This document shows, one piece after another, positions 33,406 through 46,407 of a stretch of 64,000 bases of DNA. Positions within the stretch are counted from its first letter, which is position 1, and each line of letters opens with the position of its first letter. The translations under genes were made by a program, and so were the position numbers. This stretch comes from Eleusine coracana subsp. coracana (taxonomy: Eukaryota > Streptophyta > Magnoliopsida > Poales > Poaceae). The notes beneath the pieces were generated by a model. It had not been told where the DNA came from, ran no database searches, and was given only the letters and a program-made list of their open reading frames with translations. The DNA lies in contig CM064428.1 of NCBI GenBank assembly GCA_032690845.1, forward strand, positions 22,604,001 to 22,668,000, given 5' to 3'.

Positions 33406-34559
33406 CTGACTACGGCGGTGACCACCGCCAGCCTACATATACATCAAATCCAACATTAGCAAAAAACTCATCATCCGTAGTCGGATACCATTTAACCCAA
33501 AACGAAGCAAAGATTGCCTAATCCTACAAGAGGTGATGATTATGACTCACAGAGGACGACTAGCCCGGAGGAGATCGCCCTGAGGCCATGGATACTGCGA
33601 CAACGAGGAAGGCGATGGTGACGAAAGGGGAGGAAGGGAGATGGTAGTAGAGAGGTGAGGAAGCCGAGATGGGAGTAGTTTATTGTCACACTCATCGGTG
33701 CACGGGGTAGTCTTACATTTATTGGCAAGGAAGGCAATGCGAGTGGGTCCTTCTTGGTGTCAATAAACTAAGGCTGCTCCATTTTGATATTTCCAACAAA
33801 ATGAAAGCCAAATGAAATTGGATTGAGGGTCTTTCCTTTCATCCCCAACACTCCCAACCAATAACAAAACACCAACTAGCAGTAACTTAGTGTTCTATGA
33901 AATTGTGCTATGAAAGTGAACACTTAGATTGGCTTAGGAGTAGTTTGAAATCATGAATGAAACTAGCATTGGTGGGTGCACATGAAACGAGGAGGAGAGA
34001 GATTGTCACCACTCGATTGTCTTCACACGTTCAACTTCCCAGACGGGGGCTTTTGGTGTAACCACACCGGCGGGGGCTCTTCGGCTTCTGGGAATGAATA
34101 GTCGCGCTCCTCACCCTGTTCAGTGCTCATAACACAACTCCCGCACCACGTTCATGACGCCCACCCGGCCAGTGCAACTACAGACGCCCACCCGGCCCTC
34201 CCCCGTTCAGTTCCCAAAACTACCGTGCTCCTCACCCTGCTCATGGCGCCCACCAGCTCATCCAGCGGTGATGCCGCTTTGCGCTTCAAATGCTCCTCCT
34301 GCACGACGACCAGTGGTGGCGCCGCCTCGCGCTTGAAATGCTCCTCCAGCACGCCAACCAGCGGTGGCGCCGTCTTGCACTCCCGCTCGGCGCCTTGCAC
34401 ACCGGTGCACCATGATAGCGCCGCCTGGCGCTCCAAGTTGCCGCCTCTCGATCCGGCAAGCTGGGCGGCATGGACAGCTCCGCTGCACCCTGAGAGCGCC
34501 TCCGTCTCGTGATCCCAAGCCCTACCGAGCCGTCGCCAGCCGTCAACGTAGACGCGCAT

Positions 34560-35163
34560 CATCGACGTCAAGTTCCACCACCACAACATCAACACAACGG
34601 TCACCTCCGATAGCAGCGTCGTCGTCCAGTTCCTTGATGAGATATGGCCGAATGAAAAACTGCTCCTCATCGGTTTGGATATGGAGTGGCTAATCATTCC
34701 AAAAGCCGGTCGTGTGAATGATCAACCAAACAAGACAGCCATCATTCTAGTCTGCGTGAGCATGCCAAATGGGAACCAACATCAATATCGGTGTCTCCTC
34801 TTCCAGGTGTGCCACACCGACAAGGTTCTAGAAAAATTGAAGCATTTCCTAGAGAGCCCTTCGTGCATGTTCGTCGGATCGAAGATAGGAGGTGACGTGC
34901 ATCGGCTGTCCATTGATCACAACATCAGTGTAGCCAGGACGTCGGAGCTGCAGGACGCCACGTGGGACCACTTGAAGCAAAATTCAACATTCGGAATTGG
35001 ACTCAAGAATGTGTGTCGGAGAGTGCTTGGTCTGACAATGGCCAAGCATTCTGATGATGGTAAGTTTCACCAAAACTAGGGGGATATGGACCTGAGTAGC
35101 CTGCACATCGATTACGCAACTATATCATACATGCTTGGTCAGAGATTTAACATCAAGCCATAA
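34560..35163 (+). pseudogene. captured DEDDy 3'-5' exonuclease-like gene, copy 1
   Basis: Fragment of a plant Werner-exonuclease-like protein (DNA_pol_A_exo1 fold, nucleic-acid 3'-5' exonuclease). Motif I reads LIGLDMEWLI (Asp-x-Glu kept), motif II CMFVGSKIGGDVHRL keeps Asp, and GIGLKNVCRRVLGL is the conserved helix. A stop after GKFHQN cuts off the C-terminal part (DLSSLHIDYATISYMLGQRF), which is still present in the DNA. Motif III has Ser instead of the catalytic Asp. No intron is seen. Copy 2 is intact over the same length. Confidence 0.65.
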
Positions 35164-35592
35164 AAGAAGTGTGGTGTGTGTGCTGTGTGTGTGTAGCGCC
35201 TTCGTGCACATGTATATAAAGTAATTAATATCAATATCACTAAATATATGTTTAATTCAGTTTGCATTATTGCAATACCATTTACATGTTTCATAATTAT
35301 TATTAATTCTTTTTTTATCTTACAAAATAATGTGTGTAAATTAAATTTGTATTTAAGTGATGAGGATAATATGATGTCTGCACATGGACAAAACTATTGC
35401 AAAAATATTTGAGAACATCATTAAAACAAGTTAAAGTACAATCTGAGTGCATATACATCGTATTACAACTGTTCCAGTGATCCAACAAAAACAGAGGAGC
35501 TTGCATTGCTGAGGTGGCTACTTGAAATATGGGTAGGGCCGGATAAACAGAGAGGAGCTTGCATAGGTGTCACCCTAGCTTGAGCGTGCGCC

Positions 35593-36218
35593 ATGGCCGG
35601 TAGTTCGAGCTCATCACAGACCACTGCCAAGACCCAAACCTCGGGCGAGTCTGAGGAGAAGCGCCATTCCCCCATCCCTTACCGCGTCGGGCCATTGGAC
35701 TACCACCCCATGGTGTACTATGACTACTAGCAGAAGGCGGCGCTGTGGATCTCGTGGAGCGACGACAACCCCGAATGGCACTACCTCAAGTGCTACAGAG
35801 CTCGTGTGAGTATAGTTTTGTTCCCATTCGATTGATTTTGAATTCGCGGTTGGTTTATTTGGCCTCCCTATTTCTTCGTCAGGTTGGAGGTTGCACATTC
35901 ATGTGTTGGTATGAGCACTGACACTTTGCATTCTTGCAGACACTGCTCGTAGATCTATGCAATGCCGTGTGGTCTCTCAAGAAGGAGAAAACAACACTGA
36001 ACAAAGCTCTTGGTGAGGCAACTGCTAAGCTGGATTCGATGGAGAAGAAGCTGGCGGCGGTGAAGAAGGAAGAAGAGGACAAGGTGGATGCTCTGAAATC
36101 TGAAAAAGAGGACCTCAAGGTAGAAGTCAGGAAGCTAGAGGTGGAGAAGACCGGGCTGAAGGCGTTATGTGTGTTCTTTGTTGCCATTGTGTTGTTCGTG
36201 TGGATTGGCAATCAGTAG
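35593..36218 (+). pseudogene. captured GRF zinc-finger, coiled-coil, membrane-anchor gene, copy 1
   Basis: Exon 1 35593-35805, intron, exon 2 35883-36218, phase 0. Order: Ser-rich N-terminus, GRF-type finger region (YRVGPLDYHPMV, ALWISWSDDN, YLKCYRA; GGCTFMCWYEH across the splice), coiled coil (KKEKTTLNKALGEATAKLDS to RKLEVEKTG), and a C-terminal hydrophobic anchor (ALCVFFVAIVLFVWIGNQ). GRF fingers bind single-stranded nucleic acid in known proteins; grass genomes have many GRF/coiled-coil/TM genes of unknown role. Broken by a TAG in the finger, shared with copy 2, and by a TGA early in exon 2 that copy 2 lacks; the first finger cysteines are also lost. Confidence 0.7.
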
Positions 36219-36433
36219 GTGCATGTATATCCAGTTAGTGTTGTGTTGTAGTTAAGCAGCCTCAGATGCATGTTTGCTGGTTATGTCTCTGAACTAAGTT
36301 CATGTGTCAGATGTATGCTGGTTATTATTTAGTTGGCTATCAAGTTATGTGCAATATTGATGTGTAGATGCAAGCTGATGATAGATAACACAATACAGTA
36401 ACAAAGTTGGAGGAGCCAGAGTGCAACTCAAAT

Positions 36434-39400
36434 TTACACAAAAAAAAAATCATCATTGTCATTTTCGATGGAATCTACTACAACTAAGACTCCAACAGAA
36501 GTGTAGGTATCATCAGAATCATCACAGTCATCTTGTAAGTCCTCATCATCTGGTTCTGGCATGGAGGCAGCACGCGCCTCTTCGAGTACAGCAGCATCAA
36601 CACTTAACCCTTCCACGTCAGTCCTGCTCCAATTTCTCAATTCCTCAGGTCGCTCTTCAATGTTCATATGTTCCACTCCTACGACGATCGAGTTAGCATC
36701 GGTATCAGCAAAATTATTTTCATTCTGCTCTCCTTCTTTAAGCATGGCAAACAAGTTCCTAAGTTTCATTCTAAGGACACTGCACCAATTCGCTCTCCTA
36801 GAACTTTTCACATAACACACCCGCTCTGCTTGGATCGCCAGGATGTACGGCTCCTCTGACTATCGAGTCCGACTGGTATCAATGTCGATAATGCCATATT
36901 TATCCTTACTGTACCCTCTAGATTTGTTTTTGTTCGATACTGGAACATCAAACCAATCACACTCGAACAAAATGACTTCCTTCTTCATAGGATAGTCTAG
37001 CATGATAATTCTTCTAATCACTCCGTACCATTCCATGCCATCCCCCTAGATGACAACACTGCTGTTTTGTGTGGTTAAGTTTTTCTCTGCTTCTTTTGTC
37101 CGAAAGAGAAATCCATTGATAGAGCACCTGCTAGCCACATGAATACGAGGATCTGGAACATGAGCTAGAGTATATATCATGTCATTAACTTCTCCCTTTG
37201 CCCATAGTTTCCTTATTTGCCTCAAAATAATTTGGAGATATGTTAGGAACACATTGTAAATTTAAATATCGTGTATTTAAGAATTAGAGGAATATGTCTC
37301 ACTTTTCGCTCAAACCATCCTACAAATTGTTGCTTGTGGCTTCTGTCAACATTCCGTGAGTTGGATTTCCTCAATTCCTCCTCATGCTCACTGCAATAGT
37401 AGGCAAATGATCAGACACCTAGTAGAAGACAGCGCATATTTCAAAAAAATAAATCATATATGTGACATGCAATGACTTACTTTATCCATTCATTGCACTC
37501 ATCACAGTTGCATAATATGTAGTGCCTCATCTTCTGAAATTCTTGAGGCTCAGGTTCGTTGAGCTGAAAAGGTTTTTTTTTTTTACTATAGTCCCTACTG
37601 CCGAATATGCTCATACCATCAGAAGGTGGTTCAGTAACAACGTTCTTTTCTTGACGCTCTGGCCGATTGAGCTTTGTACTAACATTTTCAAAGAAGCGAG
37701 AGCAAAATGTAAGGCACTCCTCCGAGAGATATCCCTCTGCTATTGAACCTTCAGGACATGCTTTGTTCCTCACATAGCCCTTGAGGGTACGCAGGTACCT
37801 CTCAACTGGATAGATCCATCTGTAGCAAACTGGGCCACCGTACTTAGCCTCCCAAGCAAGATGAACTGGTAAGTGCACCATAATATCGAAACGCAGGCAG
37901 AAAAATCATCTCAAGGCAAGGGTCTCTCCAATAGATTGTCAAGTTTTTCAAGTTCAGCAACCTCAAGCTCCTTCGAACATATTGCGTTAAAAAACCTGCT
38001 GAGTTCAATGATCCTGACCACTACATCCTCAGGCAATATGTTGCGTACCACCAAGGGTAGAAGTTTTTGTAATAAAACATGGTAGTCATGACTTTTAAGT
38101 CCAGTTACCTTGTAGGCACTGACATCAACACACCTCCTGATATGGGAGGCTTACCCATCTGGCATCTGAATATTTTGTAGGAAATTGCAAAAAAATTGCT
38201 TCTCATCTTTTCCTAACGTGTGCAACGCTGGTGGCAAAGTGTATTTACCTTTCTCTTGCAATGGATGCTGATCCTTCCTTATACCCAGTTCTTGCAGATC
38301 AAGTTGATCCTTCTCACCATCCTTACATTTACCAGCTAAGCCAAGCAAAGTCGCTATCAAGCTCTCACAAATATTCTTCTCAATGTGCATGACATCTAGA
38401 TTATGGCGTATCAGCAATTTTTTCCAGTAAGGAAGCTAAAAAAAAACACTCTTCTTCCTCCAGTTGTGCCACCTAATATCTTCATCTCGCTGCTTCCTCT
38501 TCCCTACGGTAGTCTTTCCAAAACATACTTGCTCAAAACTCTCGTAATGCTACAAAACTTGTTCACCAGTTAGCGGCACTAGAGGCTCCCTCTCTTCAAC
38601 CTTGTCATTGAAGCTCACCTTGTTCATTCGCCACCTGTGGCCTGAAGACAAAAAACGGTGATGCCCTACATAGCAATGCTTTTTACCATGTTGTATCCAC
38701 AAGTAATCAATATCCTTGTGACAATGAGGACAATCAAACTTTCCTTTTGTGCTCCAACCAGATAACATCGCATATGCAAGAAAATTATTTATTGTCCTAA
38801 GTAAAACTGCATGTAGATTAAAATTCTTCTTCGCTTTTGCATCCCAAGTCACAACTTCATTAATCCAGAGATCTTTCAGCTCATCGATCAGAGGCTGCAA
38901 ATACACATCAATGTTAATTCCTAGAGATCTAGGCCCTGGAATGAGCATCGACATCATCCAATAAGACTATTTCAAGCACAACCATGGAGGCAGGTTATAA
39001 GGAATTAGGAGCACCGACCATGTAGTGTAATTCACATTCAACATCCCAAATGGATTGAAGCCATCTGATGCAAGTCCCAACCTAACATTACGTGGTTCCG
39101 ATGCAAAGTCCTCATACTCGCCATCTACGTGTTTCCATGCCAATGAGTTGGCCGGGTGCCGAACTTTCCCATCTTTAACGACCAATTCATCAGCATGCCA
39201 ATGCATTTGCTTCGATGTGGTCGCGTTCATATATAATCTTTGAAGGTGAGGAATAAGTGGAAAGTACCTCAGTATTTTTTTAGGAAAGAGCTCCTTCTTC
39301 TTTACTCCACCATCATGAGTGGCACCACCCTCTGCATGCCCCTCTGGATCAGCATTTTTCCACCTACTTTCTCCGCATGTTGGACACTCATGTAGATCCT

Positions 39401-40097
39401 GGTATTCTCCACAAAATAACACACAGTCATTGACACAAGCATGAATCTTCACATAGTCCAGGCCAAGTTCTCGAACTACCTTTTGAACTTTTTCCAATGT
39501 ATCTGGGACACAATGTCCTTTGGGGAGCAAAAGGCATATTAACCGAAGGATCTGCTCCATGGAATTATTGCTAATGCCAAACATGCACTTAATCTAAAAT
39601 AGCCTCACAATGAAAGATACTTTTGTAGCCTCCTTATAACCCGGGTACAATTCTTTCTTTGCTTCTTGCATTATTTTGAAAAAAAGCCTTTGCTGAATCA
39701 TTTGGCTCCTCGGTATTATTGCTGCTTCCACTAAGTTTTCCACGTATAGCACCACTGATTAGTGAGTCAATTAGATTTTTAACAGCGGGGCCATCAATAG
39801 CAGGTTCGCCTTCATCAGTAAAATCCCGATTATCATCAAGAACCATAGGCTCAGCAGCTATATCATGAAAACAACATTCATGTGTTATGAATTCCATATG
39901 AAACCCTCTGTCAATCAGGTGTTGTGCTCAGTCTTTGTTCTATATGCCATGCAACCACACCTACCACATGGACATTTCGCAGTCTCTCTGGGATAAGTGC
40001 CCTCAAAGGTGTCTTCAATGAATTTTTCAACTCCGTCCCGCCAAGCCTTATCTCCATGGGACAACAGCATCCAACTCCAATCGTTCCCGGATGCCAT
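36434..40097 (-). pseudogene. CACTA TNP2-type transposase, copy 1, decayed
   Basis: Cut-and-paste transposase reading leftwards. Domains in order: Transpos_assoc start (40097-39915, MASGNDWSWMLLSHG, CPCGRCGC), spacer (39897-39634), TNP2 core (39584-38967 MFGISNNSMEQILRL, CVNDCVLFCGEYQDLHECPT; 38957-38550; 38417-38151 NLDVMHIEKNICESL), DUF4218-like region (37881-37477, MVHLPVHLAWEAKYGGPV), DUF4216-like region (about 37250-36890, RIHVASRCSINGFLFRTKEA), and an acidic C-terminal tail (36820-36434). These segments are in different frames or separated by stops; some breaks may be introns. It is the fuller of the two copies but probably not functional. Confidence 0.8.
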
Positions 40098-40837
40098 CAG
40101 TGAAATTAAAGGAACTAATTAACAAATTCCTGAAATAGGAGAAAAGGTTGCTGATCGTGGACTAATAAACAAACGATGATCGAAACTACTATCCTGAACA
40201 AATGAAACTACTCAGATTTACTAATCTTCCAATTAGCCCTAATCACAAAAAGTATTAGAAGATCTCGACCTTAGTTATCGTGGATGGCTCGTGTTCCAGA
40301 AGGCGGGGTGCGGGACAAGTCCGGCATCCACAATCCTGGCCGCACGCGTCTCCCCGTCACCAAATTCCTTGGCCGTATCACCAGCGACTGTTCTAGGGTG
40401 GAGGCGATGTTGGAGCTGAGGATGGAGACACCAACAACAGCTAGTGGACGGACAACGTTGGAGCCAACACGGATTGGGGGCCCCATGTTGGTACTTTTTT
40501 TTGCGAGGGAGAAAATGCTACTATTTACCTCCCGCCTAGTATGAGCCATATAGTCCCTCTGATTCTGTGCGTAATGCAACTCATTTTAGACAATATTTAG
40601 CATACAAATCTTATCTTATACTATATATTTACTAATTAGAGCCTTCTTTTGATGCCTCCATGTTAATCAGAGAAAAATTGAAGAAATTCTCACAAAAAAT
40701 GAGTCTACACTCAAACCCAATAAATGGAAAGCTAAATCAGAATGACGTATATGCATGCGCTAATATGTATCTAGTATGACTAGATTTTTCCATCCCTGCC
40801 ATTAAAAGGAGTTTTCGGTCCATTGTTATCAACATTA

Positions 40838-41141
40838 GAGCATCTCCAACCATTGTGTAAAATCACTTCCTAAATCAAAATTTAGGATATTATTAGGAAA
40901 ATCATTCTCCAACCATTATGTAAACCAGGCTAGCTCCCTAAATTTACCAACTCCCAAAACAAGTGCTCTAGGATGCTATATTTAGAAACCAAATAGGAAC
41001 TCCCAAAACATAAAATTCATTTGGAGACCAGATATTAGGAATTGTTCGAGGAAACAAGTTTTTTCACTCTTTATAATTCTTTAGAAACTCCCTAAATCTA
41101 GATTTATAGAGTAATTTTTTACATAATTATTGGAGATGCTC
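40838..41141. mobile_element. Tourist-like MITE in the right flank, copy 1
   Basis: Inverted ends GAGCATCTCCAACC / the complement of ATTGGAGATGCTC, flanked by TTA on both sides (40835-40837, 41142-41144), as for PIF/Harbinger-derived MITEs. 304 bp, AT-rich. The orthologous MITE is at 59579-59878. Confidence 0.8.
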
Positions 41142-41450
41142 TTAAGTCGTTGTTTGATCGGCTATCTACTTGGCTCTCTAGACTGCAGGGCGCGGAGTAA
41201 TGATAACTAGCAGCTGTTACCCACGTCACATTGAGTAAATACAGTATTCTAGTGGGAGCTGACTGTGAATGGTCACGTCGCTTGACTCGAATCAAGGCCA
41301 GCTGCGCTGCCCAGGAGGGGTTCGTGAGTCATGCACATGTGTACATTATCACTGAGGCATGTGTTGGGACAGGGTAGGCTGGCTGATGAGAGTCATGCGT
41401 ATGTGCTCACAGGAAAAAAATGAATTTTGTAGGTCGATGTTCATTAGTAG

Positions 41451-43363
41451 TAGTACTAGCAAAAGGGAGCAAGGAGAGAGAGAGAGAGACGATATGCCTT
41501 GAAACTTTCATACCCCTACATCTAGAAGACAGAGAGAGATAGGGCAGTGGTGCGTTGAAGGCTACTGGGACCCTGGGGGAAAACTGCCTAGTGCATGCAG
41601 GCAGCTTCACCAGCCTGGGGTTGGATTTTCTTAGCCTCGATTTGGATTTGATTGTCTGGGCCAAGCAGCAACTCCCAACAAAAAACCACACATACTACTA
41701 CTCATATGTCAACAAGCGTGGATATACCATCAAGAGCTGCCATGGCATTTTAGGTGGAAGCGTGTCTGCCTCTTGTCTATCTATTCTCTTCTTATTTGAA
41801 AGTCAAAAGAAGCCACTACATTCGCTCTCAAGACCACGGAATTACCATGTTAATCTAAAAAAGAGAAGACATAGACCGTCGGATTTTATGAAGATTTAAC
41901 GATCCAGAATTCTGATTCTTCTTCGAAATTCAGAAGCAAACAACCATAATAAAGACTTCATACCAAATACAACTCATAACTAGCAAATAGAAAAGAGATA
42001 AGATGGTGCATTAACGAAAAATATTAATAAAGAGCTGACCTTGCGTTTATAGCTAGCGTGCTGAGTTAAAGTTCACCAAGCATGATGAGTTGAAGATTAA
42101 ACTTTCAAACTTTTGTATCTATCAAAAAATGACTTATGTGCGGGAGTCTCAAACTCCAACTGACTTATGGGGTGATTTTTGCAATTAACCCAACTTTTAT
42201 CTATCACTAGCCATATGCCTGTGCGTTGCTACGATAAAAAAAAGACGAAGAATGATTGACAAAACATTTTAGTGCGTAAGCAAAATTGATATCTTCCATA
42301 AGTTGAGGATGTCAATGCATTTTCCATAAGTCGAGGATGTTCTATTTTAGTATTTTTTTTAGGTCCTCGATACCTCATACGCCGATGCCCCGGTTCTACA
42401 ATCGGCGGTGCCTCTTTTTTGTGCTTTTTTAATTTCTCTTTGTTTCACTGGGTATTAACCATTATCTCCTCTGTAGTGTCTCATTAGGCCGCCCCAAGCC
42501 TGATTTTGTCACTCCCGTGATGAATCAGAATCGCCTGGTGCAGATCTTTGCTTGCGCCACTACAAAAGTGTTCTTGTTGTAGTAAGACAATTTTGGAATG
42601 GAAGCGAAACATAAATGTGCAAAGCGAGACATTCTTGCTATGGGGTTGATGGGACCCACATGTCGGCGCATTTTCCAGTAGGGGTGGTGCGACAACCACC
42701 AACTTAGAATTTTAGGGCAAGTACAATGATGTTGTCTTATAGGCGTCTCATGCATACCACATAATCTTAAGACGGGTTATGAGACAACTTATACAATGGA
42801 TGGTCTTATTAGTTGTCTTCTATTAATTATAGAACTCCTTAATTTGAGGACATAAAAAGGAATTTTTATATATTAAAAAACTACTAGAGCTCATACAATG
42901 GTGTGAGAGCAGTCTCATACTCCTAAATTTTAGCACATGAGGTGGTTGCTACGCGAAACAACCACCTCTTTCTCTCACCACCCTCTCTCTCTTCCACATA
43001 ATCAAAAATCCTATGTGGCAATGCATGAGATGACCTATGAGACTGCTTACGTGTAGTATAGTAGACATGTACCCATTTACGTCTTAACAGTGCAGTTTGA
43101 TTTTGTTCTCTATCGATCAAACTCCTTATGGTACTATTTGTCACATGTGCTTGTTCAAGTATAACAACTCATTTCATATGGCCCACTGATATGTGGGTTC
43201 CGGAAGGATTCATCCCAAAAAAGTTTGGAAATATTGTATGTAGGTGGTATTTCAAATTAAAAAATTATTTAATAATAACAAAACATAATTCTGATTCTTC
43301 TTACAAATTCAGAAGCAAACAACCATAATAAAGAGTTCATACCAAATACAACTTATAACTAGC
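41451..43363. repeat. non-coding repeat unit A, copy 1
   Basis: Starts GTAGTACTAGCAA, then a GA run (41474-41489), the string CGATATGCCTTGAAACTTTC, and a conserved tract through CTGGGGTTGGATTTTC. It matches unit A copies at 44187 and 63471. Contains a Helitron-like segment from 42207. Confidence 0.75.
42207..43065 (-). mobile_element. possible Helitron in unit A, copy 1, with a later insertion
   Basis: On the minus strand the 3' end reads CGTAGCAACGCACAGGCATA then GGCTAG and T, typical of a Helitron terminus. The 5' end TCTACTATACTA is Helitron-like but is preceded by G, not A. About 340 bp (near 42712-43050), with imperfect inverted ends containing GTCTCAT..., is absent from the paralogue at 45032-45546, so a MITE inserted here. 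Confidence 0.4.
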
Positions 43364-43699
43364 AAATAGAAAAGAGATAAGAAGGTGCATTAACAAAAAA
43401 TATTAATAAAGAGCTGGCCTTGCGTGTTCATAGCTAGTGTGTTGATTCGTTGTAGAGAAAGCCATTCGGTAATATCTATATCATTTAAATGGTGGTAAGT
43501 TTTCTTTTTCTCCTATTGATATGGTGATTTCAAATAGAAAAGAGATAAGAAGGTGCATTAACAAAAAATATTAATAAAGAGCTGGCCTTGCGTGTTCATA
43601 GCTAGCGTGTTGATTCGTTGTAGAGAAAGCCATTCGGTAATATCTATATCATTTAAATGGTGGTAAGTTTTCTTTTTCTCCTATTGATATGGTGATTTC
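43364..43699. repeat. 168-bp tandem duplication
   Basis: Units 43364-43531 and 43532-43699 are nearly identical, both starting AAATAGAAAAGAGATAAG and ending ATATGGTGATTTC. Single related units are at about 46408-46510 and 47030-47150. Confidence 0.85.
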
Positions 43700-44186
43700 T
43701 AGCCCTAAATCCTTTTAATATATTCAAATTATAGAAACTGTCGACCTCATTCATTTACCCCCCCTTTGAATGTACTAGGATACGAAAAATATAGGAATTG
43801 AGATGGTATGCTTTTGATTGGAAGCTTTCAATCAGCTAAAATTTAGGAAACATGATTAATTAAACTTGCTCTTAAATCCAAAGGGAAGTTATATCAATTC
43901 CAACGTTCTGCCTTCTTGACTAAAAAAAGGAAAAACTTTCCGCCTTCCATTTTTTTACGACATACGCTGAAGTTCTACTCAAGACTCAAGGACAAGTGGG
44001 GCCATGTTTCGTGGTCCCATTTTTAGTGTGTTAAGCGTGCTAGTATGAGAGAAGGCGCCTCTCAACCTCACGTCCTTATCTGGGGCGCACTCCCGTTTCC
44101 GCCATCACTCCACTCTCGGACGGGGTTTCGCTGACTTAAGTTACTCATACTGATGAGTGGGGCAGTGGTTGTGCATGGCCCACGTG
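43700..44186. repeat. non-coding repeat unit B, copy 1
   Basis: From CTAGCCCTAAATCC to GCATGGCCCACGTG; matched by 47150-47638. No coding sequence. Confidence 0.75.
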
Positions 44187-44196
44187 GTAGTACTAG

Positions 44197-44236
<40 letters not shown>

Positions 44237-45960
44237 GATATGCCTTGAAACTTTCATACTCCTACATCTAGGAGACAAAGAGAGATAGCGCAGTGGTGCA
44301 TTGAAGGCTACAAGGACCCTGGGGGAAACTGCCTGGTGCATGCAGGCAGCTTCACCAGCCTGGGGTTGGATTTTCTCAGCCTGGATTTGGATTTGATTGT
44401 TTGGGCCAGGCAGCAACTCCCAGCAAAAAACCACACAGGCTACTACTCAATTGTCAACTGGCGTGGATATACCATCTAGAGCTGCCATGGCATTTTAGGT
44501 GGAAGCATGTCTGCCTCTTGTCACAACACGTGGTGCATTCTCTAGCACTCATGTGCGGATGTGCCATGATATTTTAGCTACATACTGTATCTATCTGTCT
44601 ATCTTCTATTCTCTTCTTATTTGAAAGTCAAAAGAAGCCACCACACTCGCTCTCAAGTCCACGGAATTACCACGTTAATCTAAAAAAAAGAAGACATAGA
44701 CCGTCGAATTTTATGAAGATTTAACGATCCAGAATTCTGATTCTTCTTACAAATTTAGAAGCAAACAACCATAATAAAGACTTCATACCAAATACAACTC
44801 ATAACTAGCAAACAGAAAAGAGATAAGATGGCGCATTAATGAAAAATATTAATAAAGAGTTGGTCTTGCGTTCATAGCTAGCGTGTTGAGTTAAAGTCTG
44901 CCAAGCGTGACGAGTTGAAGATTAAACTTTCAAAATTTTGTATCTATCAAAAATTGACTTATGTGTGGGAGTCTCAAACTCCAACTGACTTATGGGATGG
45001 TTTTTGCAATTAAGCCAACTTTTATCAATCAGTAGCCATATGCTGGTGTGTTGGTATGATAAAAAAAATGAAGAAAAATGATTGACAACATTTTAGTGCA
45101 TAAGCAAAATTGATATCTTCCATAAGTTGACGATGTCACCGCATTTTCCATAAGTTGAGGATGTTCTATTTTAGTAATTTTTCGAGGGCCTCGTTGTCTC
45201 ATTCGCCGATGCCCCAGTTCTGCAATCGGCGGTGCCTCTTTTTCGTGCTTTTTTTTTCTCTTTGTTTCACTGGGTATTAACCATTATCTCCTCTACAGTG
45301 TCTAATTAGGCCGCCTCAAGCCTGATTTTGTCACTCCCGTGATGAATTAGAATCGCCTGGTGCAGATCTTTGCTAGCGCCACTACAAAAGTGTTCTTGTT
45401 GTAGCAAGACAATTTTGGAATGGAAGCGAGACATAAATGTTCAATGCGAGACATTCTTGTTGTGGGGTTGATGGGACCCACATATCAGCGCATTTTCCAG
45501 TGGGGGTGGTGCGACGACCACCACCGTACAAGCCTAGTATAGTAGACATGTACCCATTTGCGTCTTAACAGTGCAGTTTGATTTTGTTCTCTATCAACCA
45601 AACTCCTTATGGTACTATTTGTCACATGTGCTTGTTCAAGTATAACAGCTCATTTCATATGGCCTGTAGGTGGCCGGAAGGATTCATCCCAAAAAAGTTT
45701 AAAAATATTGTCTGTAGGTGGCATTTCAAATTAAAAAATTAATTAATAATAACAAAATAGAATTCTGATTCTTCTTATAAATTCAGAAGCAAACAACCAT
45801 AATAAAGACTTCATATCAAATACAACTGATAAATAGCAAATAGAAAAGAGATAAGATGGTGCATTAACGAAAAATATTAATAAAGAGCTGGCCTTGCGTG
45901 TTCATAGCTAGGATGTTGAGTTAAAGTCCACCAAGCGTGACGAGTTGAAGTCCACTAGGA
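44187..45960. repeat. non-coding repeat unit A, copy 2
   Basis: Parallel to 41451-43363 with a longer GA run (44199-44235) and without the 340-bp insertion. Holds the decayed Helitron-like segment 45032-45546 (minus). It keeps the stretch around 44520-44600 (CACAACACGTGGTGCATTCT) that copy 1 has lost. Confidence 0.75.
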
Positions 45961-46407
45961 CTATTTTTTTGTTACAAATACACTACTCGGACTCTATAAC
46001 ATATCATGAAGAACAACCTTTAAAAAGAACAATTGCATCCATTACATGAGGTCAATGGTGATCGTGAGCACCACTACAAGAAAGATAAAATTGTCTATAA
46101 ACATGGCATACATAAGGGCATAACAGAGTGTGATAGATGATGTAGGCACATTAGAGCAGGCCATGGTCACCCTAGCCATTAAATTATATAAGTTATGCAT
46201 TAATTTATTTTGATGATAAAACAAACCATAATAATATATATAATATTTTATTTCCTTTTGAATAAGATGAATGATGAAAGTTAACTAAAAAGGTCAACTG
46301 TGATAATAATTTAAAAACAAAGGGAGTATGTTAATTCAAATATTCTATTGACTTGCCATTGAATTTTTTTTGGAGGGCCTAGTGGGAACCTGATCCGATA
46401 CTAGCCA
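45961..46407. other. non-coding insertion-like stretch
   Basis: No counterpart in unit A/B copy 1. It contains a CACTACAAGAAAG string at about 46070 and a Stowaway-like end (complement of TACTCCCTTTGTTTT) at about 46316-46330, neither with a partner end. Confidence 0.35.

Larger units (their letters stand above)
29225..41441 (-). mobile_element. CACTA (En/Spm) element copy 1 with captured genes, plus right flank
   Basis: Left end CACTACGAGGTTTC at 29225, followed by subterminal repeats, five captured gene fragments (29.96-36.2 kb) and a TNP2-type transposase read leftwards (40097-36434). No matching right TIR is visible, so the right end seems lost. About 900 bp of right flank with a MITE is shared with copy 2. 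Confidence 0.8.

Noticed and set aside
34152..34697. 181-residue minus-strand frame opposite the exonuclease gene
   Set aside because: Antisense shadow of a GC-rich 5' region and the exonuclease reading frame; not conserved as a frame in copy 2.
46068..46090. CACTACAAGAAAG string, possible CACTA terminus
   Set aside because: No inverted partner, no subterminal array and no target duplication nearby; a short string like this can arise by chance.
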